NCBI GenBank assembly: GCA_029261875.1
Contig: JAJDAL010000045.1
Location: forward strand, 18,472-82,471
Direction: 5' to 3'
Length of the DNA: 64,000 nt
Source of the DNA: Deltaproteobacteria bacterium
Lineage (GTDB): Bacteria; Myxococcota_A; UBA9160; JAJDAL01
This document shows, in pieces, positions 25,025 to 34,651 of this stretch. A program made the position numbers and the translations under genes. Each line of letters starts with the position of its first letter. Position 1 is the first letter of the stretch. The notes under the pieces are model-generated. The model was not told the DNA's origin. It saw nothing but the letters and a program-made list of their open reading frames with translations, and ran no database searches.

Positions 25025-28000
25025 CTAGCCCGCGTGGTCGCGAAACGCGTTCATGAGCTCGCGCTGCTTTTCCTGGGCCTGCTCGAGTCCCCGATCCTTG
25101 ATGGTGTCGAATCCCCGAATGATCTCCGGCAGGCTCGCGATCTCGAGCGCGAGTGCGCGGTTGCGCTCCGTCAGGCCGTCGAGGAGCTCCGCGACGCTGC
25201 CTTCGTAATCTCGAATCAATTGTTGTTCCCGGCGCCGATGTGCGGTCCAGCCGAAGGGGTCGAAGGGGGTGCCGCGCAGGAACTTGAAGCGGGCCAGGAA
25301 GCCGAGGGCCGTGAAGGTCCAACTTCCCAAAGCGAGCTTTTTCGCCTGGCCGGTTTCCGCGTTGCGCCGATTCAGAAACTGCGGTGCGAGATGGATCTTG
25401 AGCGAGTAATCGCCTTCGAATTCCTCTTGGATCTGCCGCAGGAACGCGCCGTCGGTGTAGAGCCGCGCGACTTCGTATTCGTCCTTGTAGGCCAGCACCT
25501 TGAAGTAGTAGCGCGCGACCGCCAGGGCGAGCGGCGTTTCAGCGCCCATGCGCTGCTCCGCCAGGGCGACGCGTTCCACCAACGCGGCGTAGCGGCGTGC
25601 GTAGCGGGGGCTCTGGTAGGCGGTCAGGAATTCCACGCGCCGGTTGACGACTTCCTCGAGCGTGGTGGGCGTATGCACGCGCGCGGGACCGGCCGCCGCT
25701 TCGACCGCCGCGCTGTCGACGGCGGCGAGGCGTCCCCACGCCAGGGCCCGCTTGTTCATCTCGATTCCGCGCCCGTTGAGTTCGATGGCGCGTTCGAGGG
25801 CTTCGAGGCCGATCGGCAGGCGTCCCAATTGGACCGCGTACCCCACCAGGAACAGATTGGTCGCGATGCTGTCGCCCATGAGTGCGGTGGCGAGGCTCGT
25901 GGCGTCGACGAAGTGCGCGTGGTCGTGGCCCACGGCCGTGCGGATGGCCTCCTCCATTCCGTGAGACGAGAGATCGAGATCCGGGTTGCTCGCGAACTCG
26001 AACGTGGGGGCCACGTGGCGGTTGATGACGGCCGCGGTGCGGTCTTTCGCCAGCTTGGAAAGGCTGTCCGGCGTGGTGGCGACGACGATGTCACAGCCGA
26101 GTACGAGATCGGCGGCGCCGCTCGCGATGCGGGTGGAGTGGAGTTCTTCGGGCCGGGCGGCGACGCGCACGTGGCTCGTCACCGGTCCGTTCTTTTGCGC
26201 CAGACCGGTCACGTCCAGGACGGAACAGCCTTTGCCTTCGAGGTGGGCCGCCATCCCGAGCAGCGCACCGACGGTAATGACGCCGCTGCCCCCGATACCA
26301 GTCACCAGCACGTTGACGGGGCGCGAGAGGTCGGCGGTCTGGGGCTTCGGAAGCGCGGCGAAGGGCGTATCTCCACCGCGGTCGAGGGCGCCGCGTTTGC
26401 GCAGTTGGGCTCCGTGAACCGAAACGAAACTGGGGCAATACCCCTTGAGGCAGGAGTAATCCTTGTTGCAGGAGCTCTGATTGATGCGCCGCTTGCGGCC
26501 GAACTCGGTTTCGACGGGCTCGACGGAGATGCAGTTCGATTGCACGCTGCAATCGCCGCAGCCTTCGCAGATCAATTCGTTGATCACGATGCGTTGGTCC
26601 GGGTCCGGAAAGAGGTCGCGCTTGCGCAGCCGGCGCGCTTCCGCGGCACAGGTCTGGTCGTAGATCAGCGCGGAAACGCCTTTGACCTGGCGAAGTTCGC
26701 GCTGGGTCGCTTCGAGTTCGTCGCGATGGTGGACCGTCGTACCGGACGGAAAGCGGGCGTTGTGCGGGTACTTGCTGGGTTCGTCGCTGACGATCGCGAT
26801 GCGCGCGACGCCTTCGGAACGCAGTTGGCGGGCGATTTCGGGAACCGTGACCTCGCCTTCGAGGGTGACGCCTTCGATCGGTTGGCCCCCCGTCATGGCG
26901 ACCGCACCGTTGGCGAGAATCTTGTAGGTGATGTTCACGCCGGCGTTCACCGCCGCGCGGATGGCGAGCAATCCCGAATGAAAATAGGTTCCGTCACCCA
27001 GGTTCTGAAAGATGTGCGGCGTCTCGGTAAAGGGCGCCTGGCCGATCCAGTTGGCGCCTTCGCCACCCATCTGCGTCACCGCCAAGGTGCGCCGGTCCGG
27101 TAGCCAGACCGCCATTCCGTGACAACCGATGCCCCCCAGGGCGATGCTGTCTTCGGGAACGTTGGTGGACGTATTGTGGGGACAACCCGAACAGAATGCG
27201 GGGAGCCGCATGAGGCCGCCGCCCGGAACGATCGGTGCCACGGCGGCGACGGGTTCGCGCAGTTGGTCGGCGACATCCGGCGCCACGGCGCCGAGAAAAC
27301 TTCGGATGGCCGTCGCGGCGATGCCCGGCGTGAGTTCGCCCTCCGAGGGAACCAGCGGGCGGCCACGCGCATCTTGCTTTCCGAAAAGCTGCGGACGTTC
27401 GCTGCGGTTGTAGAGCAGTCGCGCCAGCTGGTCCTCGACGATGGGTCGCTTTTCCTCGACGACGAGTAGGCCTGCGAGCCCCTCGCTGAAGGCGAGCGCG
27501 CCCTGGGGCTCGAGGGGCCAGGTCATCCCGATCTTGTAGACCGCAATCCCCAGTTCTTCTGCACGGGCATCGTCGATGCCCAGCTCTTCGAGGGCCTGGC
27601 GCACATCGAGATAGGCTTTGCCCGCGGTCGCGATCCCGAGCCGGCGCTGACTTCCCCCCAAGGCGATGCGATCGATGCCGTTGGCGCGTACGAAGGCCTG
27701 GACGGCGGGAATGCGTTGCTGGTAGAGGCGCTGCTCCACCATCAGGGGAATGTTGGTCCAACCGATGTTGAGCCCGGTTTCGGGCAGCGTGAAGTCTTCG
27801 GGGATTCGGATCTGCACGCGGTCCGGTGAAACGGACACGGACCCCGCGCTGTCGACGGTGTCCGTGAGGCATTTCATTCCGACCCAGCATCCGGAGTAGC
27901 GCGATAGCGCCCATCCGTAGAGGCCGAAATCGAGATAATCCTGCACGTTCGCGGGATTCAAGATGGGAATCCCGCAATGGATCAACGCGTGCTCGCTTTG

Positions 28001-28501
28001 ATGGGCGATCGAAGAGGACTTGGCCCCGGGGTCGTCCCCGACCAGGGCGAGCACGCCGCCGTGGGCTGCGGTGCCTGCGTAATTGCTGTGTTTGAGCGCA
28101 TCGCAGGAGCGGTCGACGCCCGGACCTTTGCCATACCAGATGCCGAAGACGCCGTCGTAGCGGGGCCCCTCCAGGAGGTTGGCTTGCTGGGATCCCCAGA
28201 CCGCGGTGGCGGCGAGATCTTCGTTGAGACCCGGTTCGAAGCGAATCTGGTGGTCTTCGAGTCGCGTGCGCGCCTGCCAGAGCGCCATGTCGTAGGTGCC
28301 GAGCGGGGATCCGCGGTAGCCGGAGATGAAGCCCGCGGTATTGAGCCCGGCCGCCTGATCGCGCTGCCGCTGCATCATGGGCAAGCGGACCAACGCCTGG
28401 ACGCCGGTGAGATAGACCCGGCCGGACTCGAGCGCGTAGCGGTCATCGAGTTCGTATTGGACGTTGATTTCGGACGTGTTCGGGGTGTCTTTGGGAGCCA
28501 C
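25025..28501 (-). CDS. Indolepyruvate ferredoxin oxidoreductase, fused large form
   Basis: 1158 residues from a GTG at 28501 preceded by AGGAAA. It oxidatively decarboxylates 2-oxo acids, typically aryl pyruvates, to acyl-CoA with thiamine diphosphate and reduces ferredoxin. The thiamine site shows as GGEGANWIGQAP and NLGDGTYFHSGLLAIR; iron-sulfur ligands lie in CEGCGDCSVQSNC and CNKDYSCLKGYC (coding about 26431-26575); the gamma domain begins TGIGGSGVITVGALL. Alpha and gamma parts fused at this length are usual in aerobic bacteria. No ferredoxin gene lies nearby, and the link with the lipid genes is not obvious. Confidence 0.92.
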   Translation of the reverse strand: MAPKDTPNTSEINVQYELDDRYALESGRVYLTGVQALVRLPMMQRQRDQAAGLNTAGFISGYRGSPLGTYDMALWQARTRLEDHQIRFEPGLNEDLAATAVWGSQQANLLEGPRYDGVFGIWYGKGPGVDRSCDALKHSNYAGTAAHGGVLALVGDDPGAKSSSIAHQSEHALIHCGIPILNPANVQDYLDFGLYGWALSRYSGCWVGMKCLTDTVDSAGSVSVSPDRVQIRIPEDFTLPETGLNIGWTNIPLMVEQRLYQQRIPAVQAFVRANGIDRIALGGSQRRLGIATAGKAYLDVRQALEELGIDDARAEELGIAVYKIGMTWPLEPQGALAFSEGLAGLLVVEEKRPIVEDQLARLLYNRSERPQLFGKQDARGRPLVPSEGELTPGIAATAIRSFLGAVAPDVADQLREPVAAVAPIVPGGGLMRLPAFCSGCPHNTSTNVPEDSIALGGIGCHGMAVWLPDRRTLAVTQMGGEGANWIGQAPFTETPHIFQNLGDGTYFHSGLLAIRAAVNAGVNITYKILANGAVAMTGGQPIEGVTLEGEVTVPEIARQLRSEGVARIAIVSDEPSKYPHNARFPSGTTVHHRDELEATQRELRQVKGVSALIYDQTCAAEARRLRKRDLFPDPDQRIVINELICEGCGDCSVQSNCISVEPVETEFGRKRRINQSSCNKDYSCLKGYCPSFVSVHGAQLRKRGALDRGGDTPFAALPKPQTADLSRPVNVLVTGIGGSGVITVGALLGMAAHLEGKGCSVLDVTGLAQKNGPVTSHVRVAARPEELHSTRIASGAADLVLGCDIVVATTPDSLSKLAKDRTAAVINRHVAPTFEFASNPDLDLSSHGMEEAIRTAVGHDHAHFVDATSLATALMGDSIATNLFLVGYAVQLGRLPIGLEALERAIELNGRGIEMNKRALAWGRLAAVDSAAVEAAAGPARVHTPTTLEEVVNRRVEFLTAYQSPRYARRYAALVERVALAEQRMGAETPLALAVARYYFKVLAYKDEYEVARLYTDGAFLRQIQEEFEGDYSLKIHLAPQFLNRRNAETGQAKKLALGSWTFTALGFLARFKFLRGTPFDPFGWTAHRRREQQLIRDYEGSVAELLDGLTERNRALALEIASLPEIIRGFDTIKDRGLEQAQEKQRELMNAFRDHAG

Positions 28502-28586
28502 GCGTTTCCTCGCCGACGGCGGTCTGCGCAGTGTAGCATGCGCTAGGCTCGGTCCGGTCCAGCGAACCGACGACGAGGAGGATGCC

Positions 28587-28976
28587 ATGAAGTTCAGCGA
28601 GCCCCAATATCTCGAAATCACCCCGGAATGGAAGGAACGCCTCGACAAGTTTCGGGACGAGCACAAGGACGATCCCGTGGGCAACGTGGCGGATCACGTC
28701 CTGTTCGAAGACGACAAGGTTCGCATCTGGGAAATGAAGCTCGAGCCCGGTGAGCACAGCGATCTCCATACCCATCAGCACGAGTACTATCTGGTGGTGA
28801 TGAAGGGGGATCTGGTCGCCGGCGTGGTTCCCGAAGGCGCGCCCATCGATCACTTCATCGGAATCGTCCCGCCCGAAGGCAATACGGTGCCGGTGCCGAA
28901 GGGCAACACCGAATGGGCGGTGAACGTCGGCAAAGAGACCTACCACGAAATCCTGATCGAACTGAAGAACACCTAG
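28587..28976 (+). CDS. Cupin-domain protein
   Basis: 129 residues. The central part is a cupin barrel: VRIWEMKLEPGEHSDLHTHQHEYYLVVMKGDL, with His-x-His and Glu as in the metal-binding cupin motif 1, and a second half ending PKGNTEWAVNVGKETYHEILIEL. The start follows GAGGAGG. It is divergent from the indolepyruvate oxidoreductase and 19 bases upstream of the luciferase-like gene, so it is likely cotranscribed with that. The function may be a small dioxygenase, isomerase or binding protein. Confidence 0.82.
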   Translation: MKFSEPQYLEITPEWKERLDKFRDEHKDDPVGNVADHVLFEDDKVRIWEMKLEPGEHSDLHTHQHEYYLVVMKGDLVAGVVPEGAPIDHFIGIVPPEGNTVPVPKGNTEWAVNVGKETYHEILIELKNT

Positions 28977-28995
28977 CGTTTCGGTCGCAATCGCG

Positions 28996-29832
28996 GTGAA
29001 GATCGGTGTCACCCTTCACGCCACGGACCTGTGCATGGACGTGGTCGAGCTGGCCCGCGAGGCGGAAGCCCGGGGTTTCTACTCGCTCTACATCCCCGAG
29101 CACACCCACATCCCCGTGAGCCGTCGCACGCCTCCCCCCACCGGGGAGGAAGTGCTTCCCGAGGAATACAAGCGCAGCCCCGATCCCTACATCGCGCTCG
29201 CGGCGGCCGCGGCGGTGACGGATCGGATTCGCCTGGGAACTGGGATCGCCCTCATCGCGCAACACGACCCGATTGCGCTCGCGAAACAGATCGCCACCCT
29301 CGACCGCGTTTCCAACGGACGCTTCGTGCTCGGCATCGGATTCGGTTGGAATGCCGACGAGATGGAGAATCACGGAATCGAAGTGAAACATCGGCGCGCG
29401 CACGTGCGCGAGACCGCCCTCGCCATGCAGGCGCTCTGGGCCAACGAGGTCGCCGAGTATCACGGCGAGTTCGTCCATTTCGAAGCCAGCTGGCAATGGC
29501 CCAAACCGATCCAGCAGCCGCGGCCCCGTACCCTGATCGGAGGCGGCGCCGGGCCCAAGCTCCTGAGCCATGTCGCCGAGTACGCCGACGGTTGGATGCC
29601 GATTGGCGGCTCGGGAATGCGCGAGGCGATTCCGCGCCTGCAGCGTGCGTGCGAGGAGCGCGGTCGCGATCCCGGAGAAATCGAAATCGTGCCCATGGGA
29701 ATCTTTCCGGACAAAGCGAAGTTGGACTACTACGCTTCCCTGGGTGCTTGCGAAGCGGTGTTGCGGCTTCCCGGGCTGTCGCGCGAGGGGGTGATGCCCG
29801 TCCTCGACGAATATGCGCAATACATCGACTGA
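28996..29832 (+). CDS. LLM-class (luciferase-like) F420-dependent oxidoreductase
   Basis: 278 residues, GTG start. Pattern of the bacterial luciferase/F420 TIM-barrel family: LAREAEARGFYSLYIPEHTHIP, RIRLGTGIALIAQHDPIALAKQIATLD, GRFVLGIGFGWNADEMENHG, and TLIGGGAGPKLLSHVAEYADGWMPIG. It probably uses reduced F420 or FMN as cofactor, and the family includes many lipid and secondary-metabolite enzymes. F420 use is inferred from family branch only; no F420 biosynthesis gene is in the window. Confidence 0.87.
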   Translation: MKIGVTLHATDLCMDVVELAREAEARGFYSLYIPEHTHIPVSRRTPPPTGEEVLPEEYKRSPDPYIALAAAAAVTDRIRLGTGIALIAQHDPIALAKQIATLDRVSNGRFVLGIGFGWNADEMENHGIEVKHRRAHVRETALAMQALWANEVAEYHGEFVHFEASWQWPKPIQQPRPRTLIGGGAGPKLLSHVAEYADGWMPIGGSGMREAIPRLQRACEERGRDPGEIEIVPMGIFPDKAKLDYYASLGACEAVLRLPGLSREGVMPVLDEYAQYID

Positions 29833-29864
29833 ATGCGGAACCTTCCGCGAAAGCGAGGCATGAG

Positions 29865-30461
29865 ATGAGCTTGATCGAGCTGGTGCGTTCGGACGCGAAG
29901 ATCATGGAAGTCGCGCAGTTTCTCGACTCCCTCTCCCACGCGGACCGCCTGGCCGAATGCCAGGCGCTTTCGGGGCGGGACCAGAAGTTGCTGTTTCGCA
30001 AAGCCGGCGATTCTCCTCCCCTCGACCTCGGCTTCTTCGTCCCGTCGGATCGCGGGCCCCTCACGGAAGTCATTCATCACGGCAAGAACAGCCAGCCCGC
30101 ATTTCGCGACTTCCAGAAACGATGGTGTCGCCCCGCGGATCGCGACGATGTTCTCTACGGCTACAACGAGGGGGTGCTGCGCCGCGTGATCGGTCCCGGC
30201 TATTTCGTGGCGCGCGAAACCGACGACGGCGGGCGCGATCCGCGCGGGGCGATCGTGGTGGACTACTTCATGACGCCGCCGCCGGACGGAAAAGTCCCGG
30301 GCTGGCCTGCGGTGAAGCCGAATTCCAAAGGTCTGCAGCGTTTCGTCTACAACCTGACGCGAGACTACATGCGGCGGGTTTCGAGTCACGTCTCCATCGG
30401 CGAAGCCCACCGTCTGGAAAAACGCATCATGGGTTGGTTCGTGCTCTGCCGCGAGGACTGA
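29865..30461 (+). CDS. Protein of unknown function, 198 residues
   Basis: Not recognised. The ATG at 29865 follows a GCGAGG site 32 bases after the luciferase-like gene. The protein is soluble, without signal peptide or membrane segment. Its N-terminal 60 residues are helical (RSDAKIMEVAQFLDSLSHADRLAECQALSGRDQKLLFRKA); the rest looks beta-rich with conserved-looking aromatic and glycine patterns (YGYNEGVLRRVIGPGYFVARET, IVVDYFMTPPPDGKVPGWP). The C-terminus ends LEKRIMGWFVLCRED. Codon use matches the neighbours, so it is likely a real gene. A lipid- or ligand-binding role would be guesswork. Confidence 0.65.
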   Translation: MSLIELVRSDAKIMEVAQFLDSLSHADRLAECQALSGRDQKLLFRKAGDSPPLDLGFFVPSDRGPLTEVIHHGKNSQPAFRDFQKRWCRPADRDDVLYGYNEGVLRRVIGPGYFVARETDDGGRDPRGAIVVDYFMTPPPDGKVPGWPAVKPNSKGLQRFVYNLTRDYMRRVSSHVSIGEAHRLEKRIMGWFVLCRED

Positions 30462-30527
30462 TTCGCGAAGCTGCGTTCGATCCGCTCGGGTCGGAAATCG
30501 CCTCGTAGCGAAGATTGAATCGGCGGA

Positions 30528-31448
30528 TCAGCGAATCTTGTCGAGCACCTGGGCGCCGAAGTCCTCGACTTTGGCGCAATATTCCTTGCGGCTTCCCGCC
30601 GTGACATTGAGCGTCGCCCAGGTAACACCCTGTTCTCCCAGCGTCTCGAGCGTTGCGCGAAACGCGCCCAGGTCGACCGCGCCCCCCCGGAAGGCTTCGA
30701 ATCCGAAGGGCACGAAGCAGATGTCCAGCGGACGTTTGCGCCCAACGGCCCGAGCGTGTTCGCGCGCGTAGGCGATGCGCTCCGCCAGGTCGTCGATCGA
30801 AGCGATCGAGGCGGTACGGATGTGTTGCGCCAGGCTTTTCGGTGCGGGAAACGGCAGCCAACCGTCTCCGAGTTCCACCGCGCGCCGGATCGCGCGGCGG
30901 CTGTTGCCGCCGATCCAGATGGGAGGGTGGGGGGACTGTTTGGGGCGCGGCAGCATGGTGTTGCCGCGGGCGTGAAAGCGGCGTCCCTCGAGCTTCAAGT
31001 CGTCCTCTTGCCACGCTCGCCGCATGGCGCGAATGGCTTCGTCCGTATCTTCGTTTCGGTGTTCGAAATCCGCGCCCAGGGCTTCGAACTCGATTTCGAG
31101 GTAGCCGGGGGCGACCCCGAGAATGACGCGGCCCCCGGAAGCGAAATCCAAACTCGCCGCAGCCTTGGCGGTCAGAAACGGGTTGCGATAGGGGAGAACC
31201 AGGACGTGGGTTTGGAGACGCAAGCGTTCGGTGGCCGCGGCGGCAAACGACAAGGCTACGAAGGGATCCAGGGTGTGGTGGCCGCCCCCACGAAGCCAGC
31301 GGTCGCCGGGCATGGGGTGGTCCGTAACGAAGCACGCATCGAAGCCCGCCCCCTCGATGCAGCGCGCCATTTCCGCGATGGCGCTTCCGGCGATGAACTC
31401 GTCGCCGAAATCCACTTTCTCCGTCGGTAGATTGACCGAAAATTGCAT
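30528..31448 (-). CDS. LLM-class (luciferase-like) F420-dependent oxidoreductase 2
   Basis: 306 residues, ATG after GGAAGGAA. Family blocks: GAGFDACFVTDHPMPGDRWL, LRLQTHVLVLPYRNPFLTAKAAASLD, GRVILGVAPGYLEIEFEALG and PPIWIGGNSRRAIRRAVELGDGWLPF. It is of the same broad family as the enzyme at 28996 but of a different branch, with a longer insertion after the first strand. It is divergent from the acyl-CoA dehydrogenase operon at 31552 across a gap of 103 bases. Substrate unknown. Confidence 0.87.
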   Translation of the reverse strand: MQFSVNLPTEKVDFGDEFIAGSAIAEMARCIEGAGFDACFVTDHPMPGDRWLRGGGHHTLDPFVALSFAAAATERLRLQTHVLVLPYRNPFLTAKAAASLDFASGGRVILGVAPGYLEIEFEALGADFEHRNEDTDEAIRAMRRAWQEDDLKLEGRRFHARGNTMLPRPKQSPHPPIWIGGNSRRAIRRAVELGDGWLPFPAPKSLAQHIRTASIASIDDLAERIAYAREHARAVGRKRPLDICFVPFGFEAFRGGAVDLGAFRATLETLGEQGVTWATLNVTAGSRKEYCAKVEDFGAQVLDKIR

Positions 31449-31551
31449 GTTCCTTCCATGCTATCAGAGGGGCCTGCGGGCGAGAAACGCAGTGCGGAGG
31501 ATCGGCTATGCTAGCCGCGCCACGGCGAGGGTCTGGGAGGCATCGGGTTTA

Positions 31552-32742
31552 GTGGATCTGCGTTACTCCGAAACCGACGAGAAGTTTCGCTCCGAACTGC
31601 GGGCTTGGCTCGAACAGGCGGTGCCCGCTCACGGCACACCGCCCGCCACCCACGACTGGCCGGCTCGCCGTGCCTACGACACGGGTTGGCAGGGCAAGCT
31701 ATTCGAAGCCGGATATGCGGGAATCAACTGGCCCGCCGAGTACGGCGGGCGCGACGCTTCGCTCACGGAACAACTGGTTTATTACGAAGAAATTGCCCGG
31801 GCCAACGCGCCCTACATCGGAGTCAATTTCGTCGGCATGCTTCACGGCGGACCCACGGTCATCGCCGAGGGAACGCCGGAGCAGAAGGAACGCCACGTCC
31901 GTCCCATCCTCACGGGCGACCAGGTTTGGTGCCAGGGATTCTCCGAACCCCAAGCGGGGTCCGATCTCGCGGCGCTCAAAACCAGTGCCGTGCGCGACGG
32001 CGACGACTACATCGTCAATGGCCACAAGATCTGGTGTTCCTTCGCGCAAGTCGCCGACTACGGCGAGCTGTTGGTCCGCACGGACCCCGAAGCATCGAAG
32101 CACGGGGGGATTTCCTGGCTGATCCTGTCCATGGACACGCCGGGGATCGAGATCCGGCCCTTGCGGACCCTGGCGGGAGAGGGCGAGTTCAGTGAGGTGT
32201 TTCTCGACAACGTGCGCATCCCCGTCTCGAATCTCGTAGGTCAGGAGAACGACGGCTGGCGGGTCACCAACGTCACGCTGCGGTTCGAACGCGGCACGGC
32301 CTTCGCATCGGAGATGTACAACCTCCAGGAGCTGCTGGCGGAAGTCGCGCGCGCGGCCAAGAAGGTGACGCGCCACGACGCATCGGCGTGGGACGATCGA
32401 TCCCTGCGACGCGAAGTGGGGCACATCCAAGCGGAACTCGACGCCCTGTGGGCGATGTTGAAACTTTCCATCAGCGAAGCGGGCGAAACCGGCGTTCCGG
32501 GGGTGGGGGCTTCGGCGGTGAAGCTCTACTACACGGAATTGAACCAACGCGTAGGCGAACTGGCCATGCGGGTGTTGGGGCGAGCCGCGTTGTCGCGCGA
32601 GAATGTAGGGGCGTTGCCGAGCCGGCACTTTCTCCACAAGGCGCTGCAATCCCTCTCCCTCACCATTGCGGCCGGCAGCAGTCAGATTCAACGCAACATC
32701 ATCGGCGAGCGGATTCTGGGTTTGCCGAAAGAACGCAAATAG
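31552..32742 (+). CDS. Acyl-CoA dehydrogenase, catalytic-type subunit of a heteromeric pair
   Basis: 396 residues, GTG start after GGGAGG. Motifs: YAGINWPAEYGGRDASLTEQ, CQGFSEPQAGSDLAALKT, VNGHKIWCSFAQVADY and the C-terminal GSSQIQRNIIGERILGLP. The segment TLRFERGTAF matches the place where the catalytic Glu of mycobacterial FadE28/FadE26-type subunits lies. The partner gene follows 12 bases downstream, so the product is probably an alpha2beta2 dehydrogenase of the kind used for steroid side-chain CoA esters. Confidence 0.88.
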   Translation: MDLRYSETDEKFRSELRAWLEQAVPAHGTPPATHDWPARRAYDTGWQGKLFEAGYAGINWPAEYGGRDASLTEQLVYYEEIARANAPYIGVNFVGMLHGGPTVIAEGTPEQKERHVRPILTGDQVWCQGFSEPQAGSDLAALKTSAVRDGDDYIVNGHKIWCSFAQVADYGELLVRTDPEASKHGGISWLILSMDTPGIEIRPLRTLAGEGEFSEVFLDNVRIPVSNLVGQENDGWRVTNVTLRFERGTAFASEMYNLQELLAEVARAAKKVTRHDASAWDDRSLRREVGHIQAELDALWAMLKLSISEAGETGVPGVGASAVKLYYTELNQRVGELAMRVLGRAALSRENVGALPSRHFLHKALQSLSLTIAAGSSQIQRNIIGERILGLPKERK

Positions 32743-32754
32743 GCGGGCCCGGGC

Positions 32755-33738
32755 GTGGACTTTCGTGTCAACGAGGATCAGGAAGCACTTCGGGATGGGG
32801 TTCGGAGTTTTTGCGAAGGTCGGATCCCTTTGGAGAAGCTTCCGGAGTTGGAAGAGAAGAACGCCTTCGATCGCGAACTCTGGAACGAGTTCGCGGAGCT
32901 GGGCGTTTTCGCCTTGCGACTTCCCGAGGAAAACGGCGGACTCGGCCTTGGCGCCGCTGAAGCCGTGCTGGTGTTTGCGGAACTCGGACGCTATCTGGCG
33001 CCGGGACCGTTGGTGTGGAGCCACCTGGCGGCCGGACGGATCGCCGGCGCGGAAACCGGCGAAACCGTCGTGGGGGGGATCGATCTATCCCGCGGCGAGG
33101 CCGGGCCGCACCTGATCGAATACGCGGACAACCTCGACGTGCTGCTGGTGTTGCGTCCGGACGGCGTCGAAACCCTCGACCCCAAGACGCTCGCCCTGCA
33201 ACCGGTGGGAGTTCCGTTGGATCCCCTGACGCCGCTCATGCAAGTCGAATCCCTTCCGTCCGGGGAGCGAATCGGAGACCACGCGCTGTTGGCACGCTTG
33301 CAAGACGAAGGTGCGGCGCTGGTTTCGGCCATGCTGTTGGGGATCGCCGAAGCCACCCAAACCCTCGCCACCGCCTACGCGAAAGAGCGCCAGCAGTTCG
33401 ATCGACCGATCGGGGGCTTCCAGGCCATCAAACACATCCTGTCGGATACCTTCGTGCGTCAGGAAGCCGCGCGCGCGGCGGTCTATGCCGCCGGGGCGAC
33501 GTTGGATCATCCGGAAGCGGGAGACGTGTTGCGCACCGTTTCCGGCGCCAAGGTGATCGCCGGCGAAGCCGCCATGAAGAATTCCCGCGCCTGTATCCAG
33601 GTGCACGGCGGCATGGGGTACACGTGGGAAGTCCCCGCCCACTACTTTTTGAAGCGAACCTGGGTATTGGAAAATTCGTTCGGCGGCGTCGAGGATCACG
33701 CGGATCGCGTTGTAGCTCGCATCGAGTCGAAGCTTTAA
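32755..33738 (+). CDS. Acyl-CoA dehydrogenase, small partner subunit
   Basis: 327 residues, shorter than the 380-400 of homomeric enzymes, with a GTG start. N- and C-terminal helices are conserved (LRDGVRSFCEGRIPLEKLPELEEK; KERQQFDRPIGGFQAIKHILSD; IQVHGGMGYTWEVPAHYFLKR), but the middle beta domain is cut down. This is characteristic of FadE27/FadE29-type partner subunits. Tight spacing on both sides (12 and 14 bases) supports one operon with the preceding dehydrogenase, the SDR and the crotonase. Confidence 0.87.
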   Translation: MDFRVNEDQEALRDGVRSFCEGRIPLEKLPELEEKNAFDRELWNEFAELGVFALRLPEENGGLGLGAAEAVLVFAELGRYLAPGPLVWSHLAAGRIAGAETGETVVGGIDLSRGEAGPHLIEYADNLDVLLVLRPDGVETLDPKTLALQPVGVPLDPLTPLMQVESLPSGERIGDHALLARLQDEGAALVSAMLLGIAEATQTLATAYAKERQQFDRPIGGFQAIKHILSDTFVRQEAARAAVYAAGATLDHPEAGDVLRTVSGAKVIAGEAAMKNSRACIQVHGGMGYTWEVPAHYFLKRTWVLENSFGGVEDHADRVVARIESKL

Positions 33739-33752
33739 GGAAGGAGATTGCG

Positions 33753-34646
33753 ATGGGAGTTCTCGACGGCAAAGGAGCAGTCGTCACTGGAGGGGGACGC
33801 GGCATCGGCCGCGGCCATTGTCTGCGCCTGGCGGAGAACGGCGCCTCGGTGATCGTCAACGACGTCGATGCCGAGGAAGGCCAGAAGGTCGTCGATGAAA
33901 TCGCGGCGGCCGGAGGCAAAGCGGCGGCCAGCACCGCGGACATCGGAACCCGCGAAGGTGCAAAGGCGCTGATCCAACAATGCGTCGACGCCTTCGGCGG
34001 CATCCACATCCTCGTCAACAATGCGGGAAACGTGCGCGACCGGTCGTTTCTGAAGATGACGGACGACGAATTCGGAGCCGTGTTCCGGGTGCACGTGCAC
34101 GGTACGTTCATGTGCAGCCAGGAGGCCGCCTTGCGGATGAAGGATCAGGGCAGCGGCGGAAGCATCGTGAATACGGTTTCAGCCGCGCACTTCGGAAATT
34201 TCGGGCAGACCAATTACGCGGGTTCCAAGGGCGCCATCGCGTCCATGACCTACACCTGGGCGGGTGAGCTCGCGCGCTACGGAATTCGCGTGAATGCCAT
34301 CAGCCCGACGGGAACCACGCGGATGTCCGCCACCTACAAGGGTCCGGACGGAAAAGACGTCGAACTTCCCTTCATCGACCCGACGCGCAACGGAACCTTC
34401 GTCTCCTACCTGTGCAGCGACGACGCCAATTTCATCACGGGGCAAGTCTTCGGTACCGGGGGCGAGCGCGTGGTCATTCTCGAACAGCCCAAGTATGGAA
34501 CCGGGATGTTCAAGGATGGGGGCTGGTCCGTCGAAGATCTGCAGCAGCACTTCAAGACGACGCTGGGCCCGAAACTCGAGAACTTCGGCTTGATGAAGAA
34601 GCCCTACGCGTTTCTCGACAAGGGCGTGACACCCCAGGGGAAATAG
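33753..34646 (+). CDS. SDR-family dehydrogenase (probable 3-hydroxyacyl-CoA dehydrogenase)
   Basis: 297 residues, ATG after AAGGAAGGAG. Rossmann motif TGGGRGIG, LVNNAG, and catalytic Ser (NTVSAAHFG) with Tyr and Lys in NYAGSKGA. The C-terminal extension of about 60 residues (LEQPKYGTGMFKDGGWSVEDLQQHF) is like the dehydrogenase domain of HSD17B4-type multifunctional enzymes. It lies between the heteromeric acyl-CoA dehydrogenase and a crotonase, so it likely makes 3-oxoacyl-CoA. Confidence 0.88.
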   Translation: MGVLDGKGAVVTGGGRGIGRGHCLRLAENGASVIVNDVDAEEGQKVVDEIAAAGGKAAASTADIGTREGAKALIQQCVDAFGGIHILVNNAGNVRDRSFLKMTDDEFGAVFRVHVHGTFMCSQEAALRMKDQGSGGSIVNTVSAAHFGNFGQTNYAGSKGAIASMTYTWAGELARYGIRVNAISPTGTTRMSATYKGPDGKDVELPFIDPTRNGTFVSYLCSDDANFITGQVFGTGGERVVILEQPKYGTGMFKDGGWSVEDLQQHFKTTLGPKLENFGLMKKPYAFLDKGVTPQGK

Positions 34647-34651
34647 CCCGC

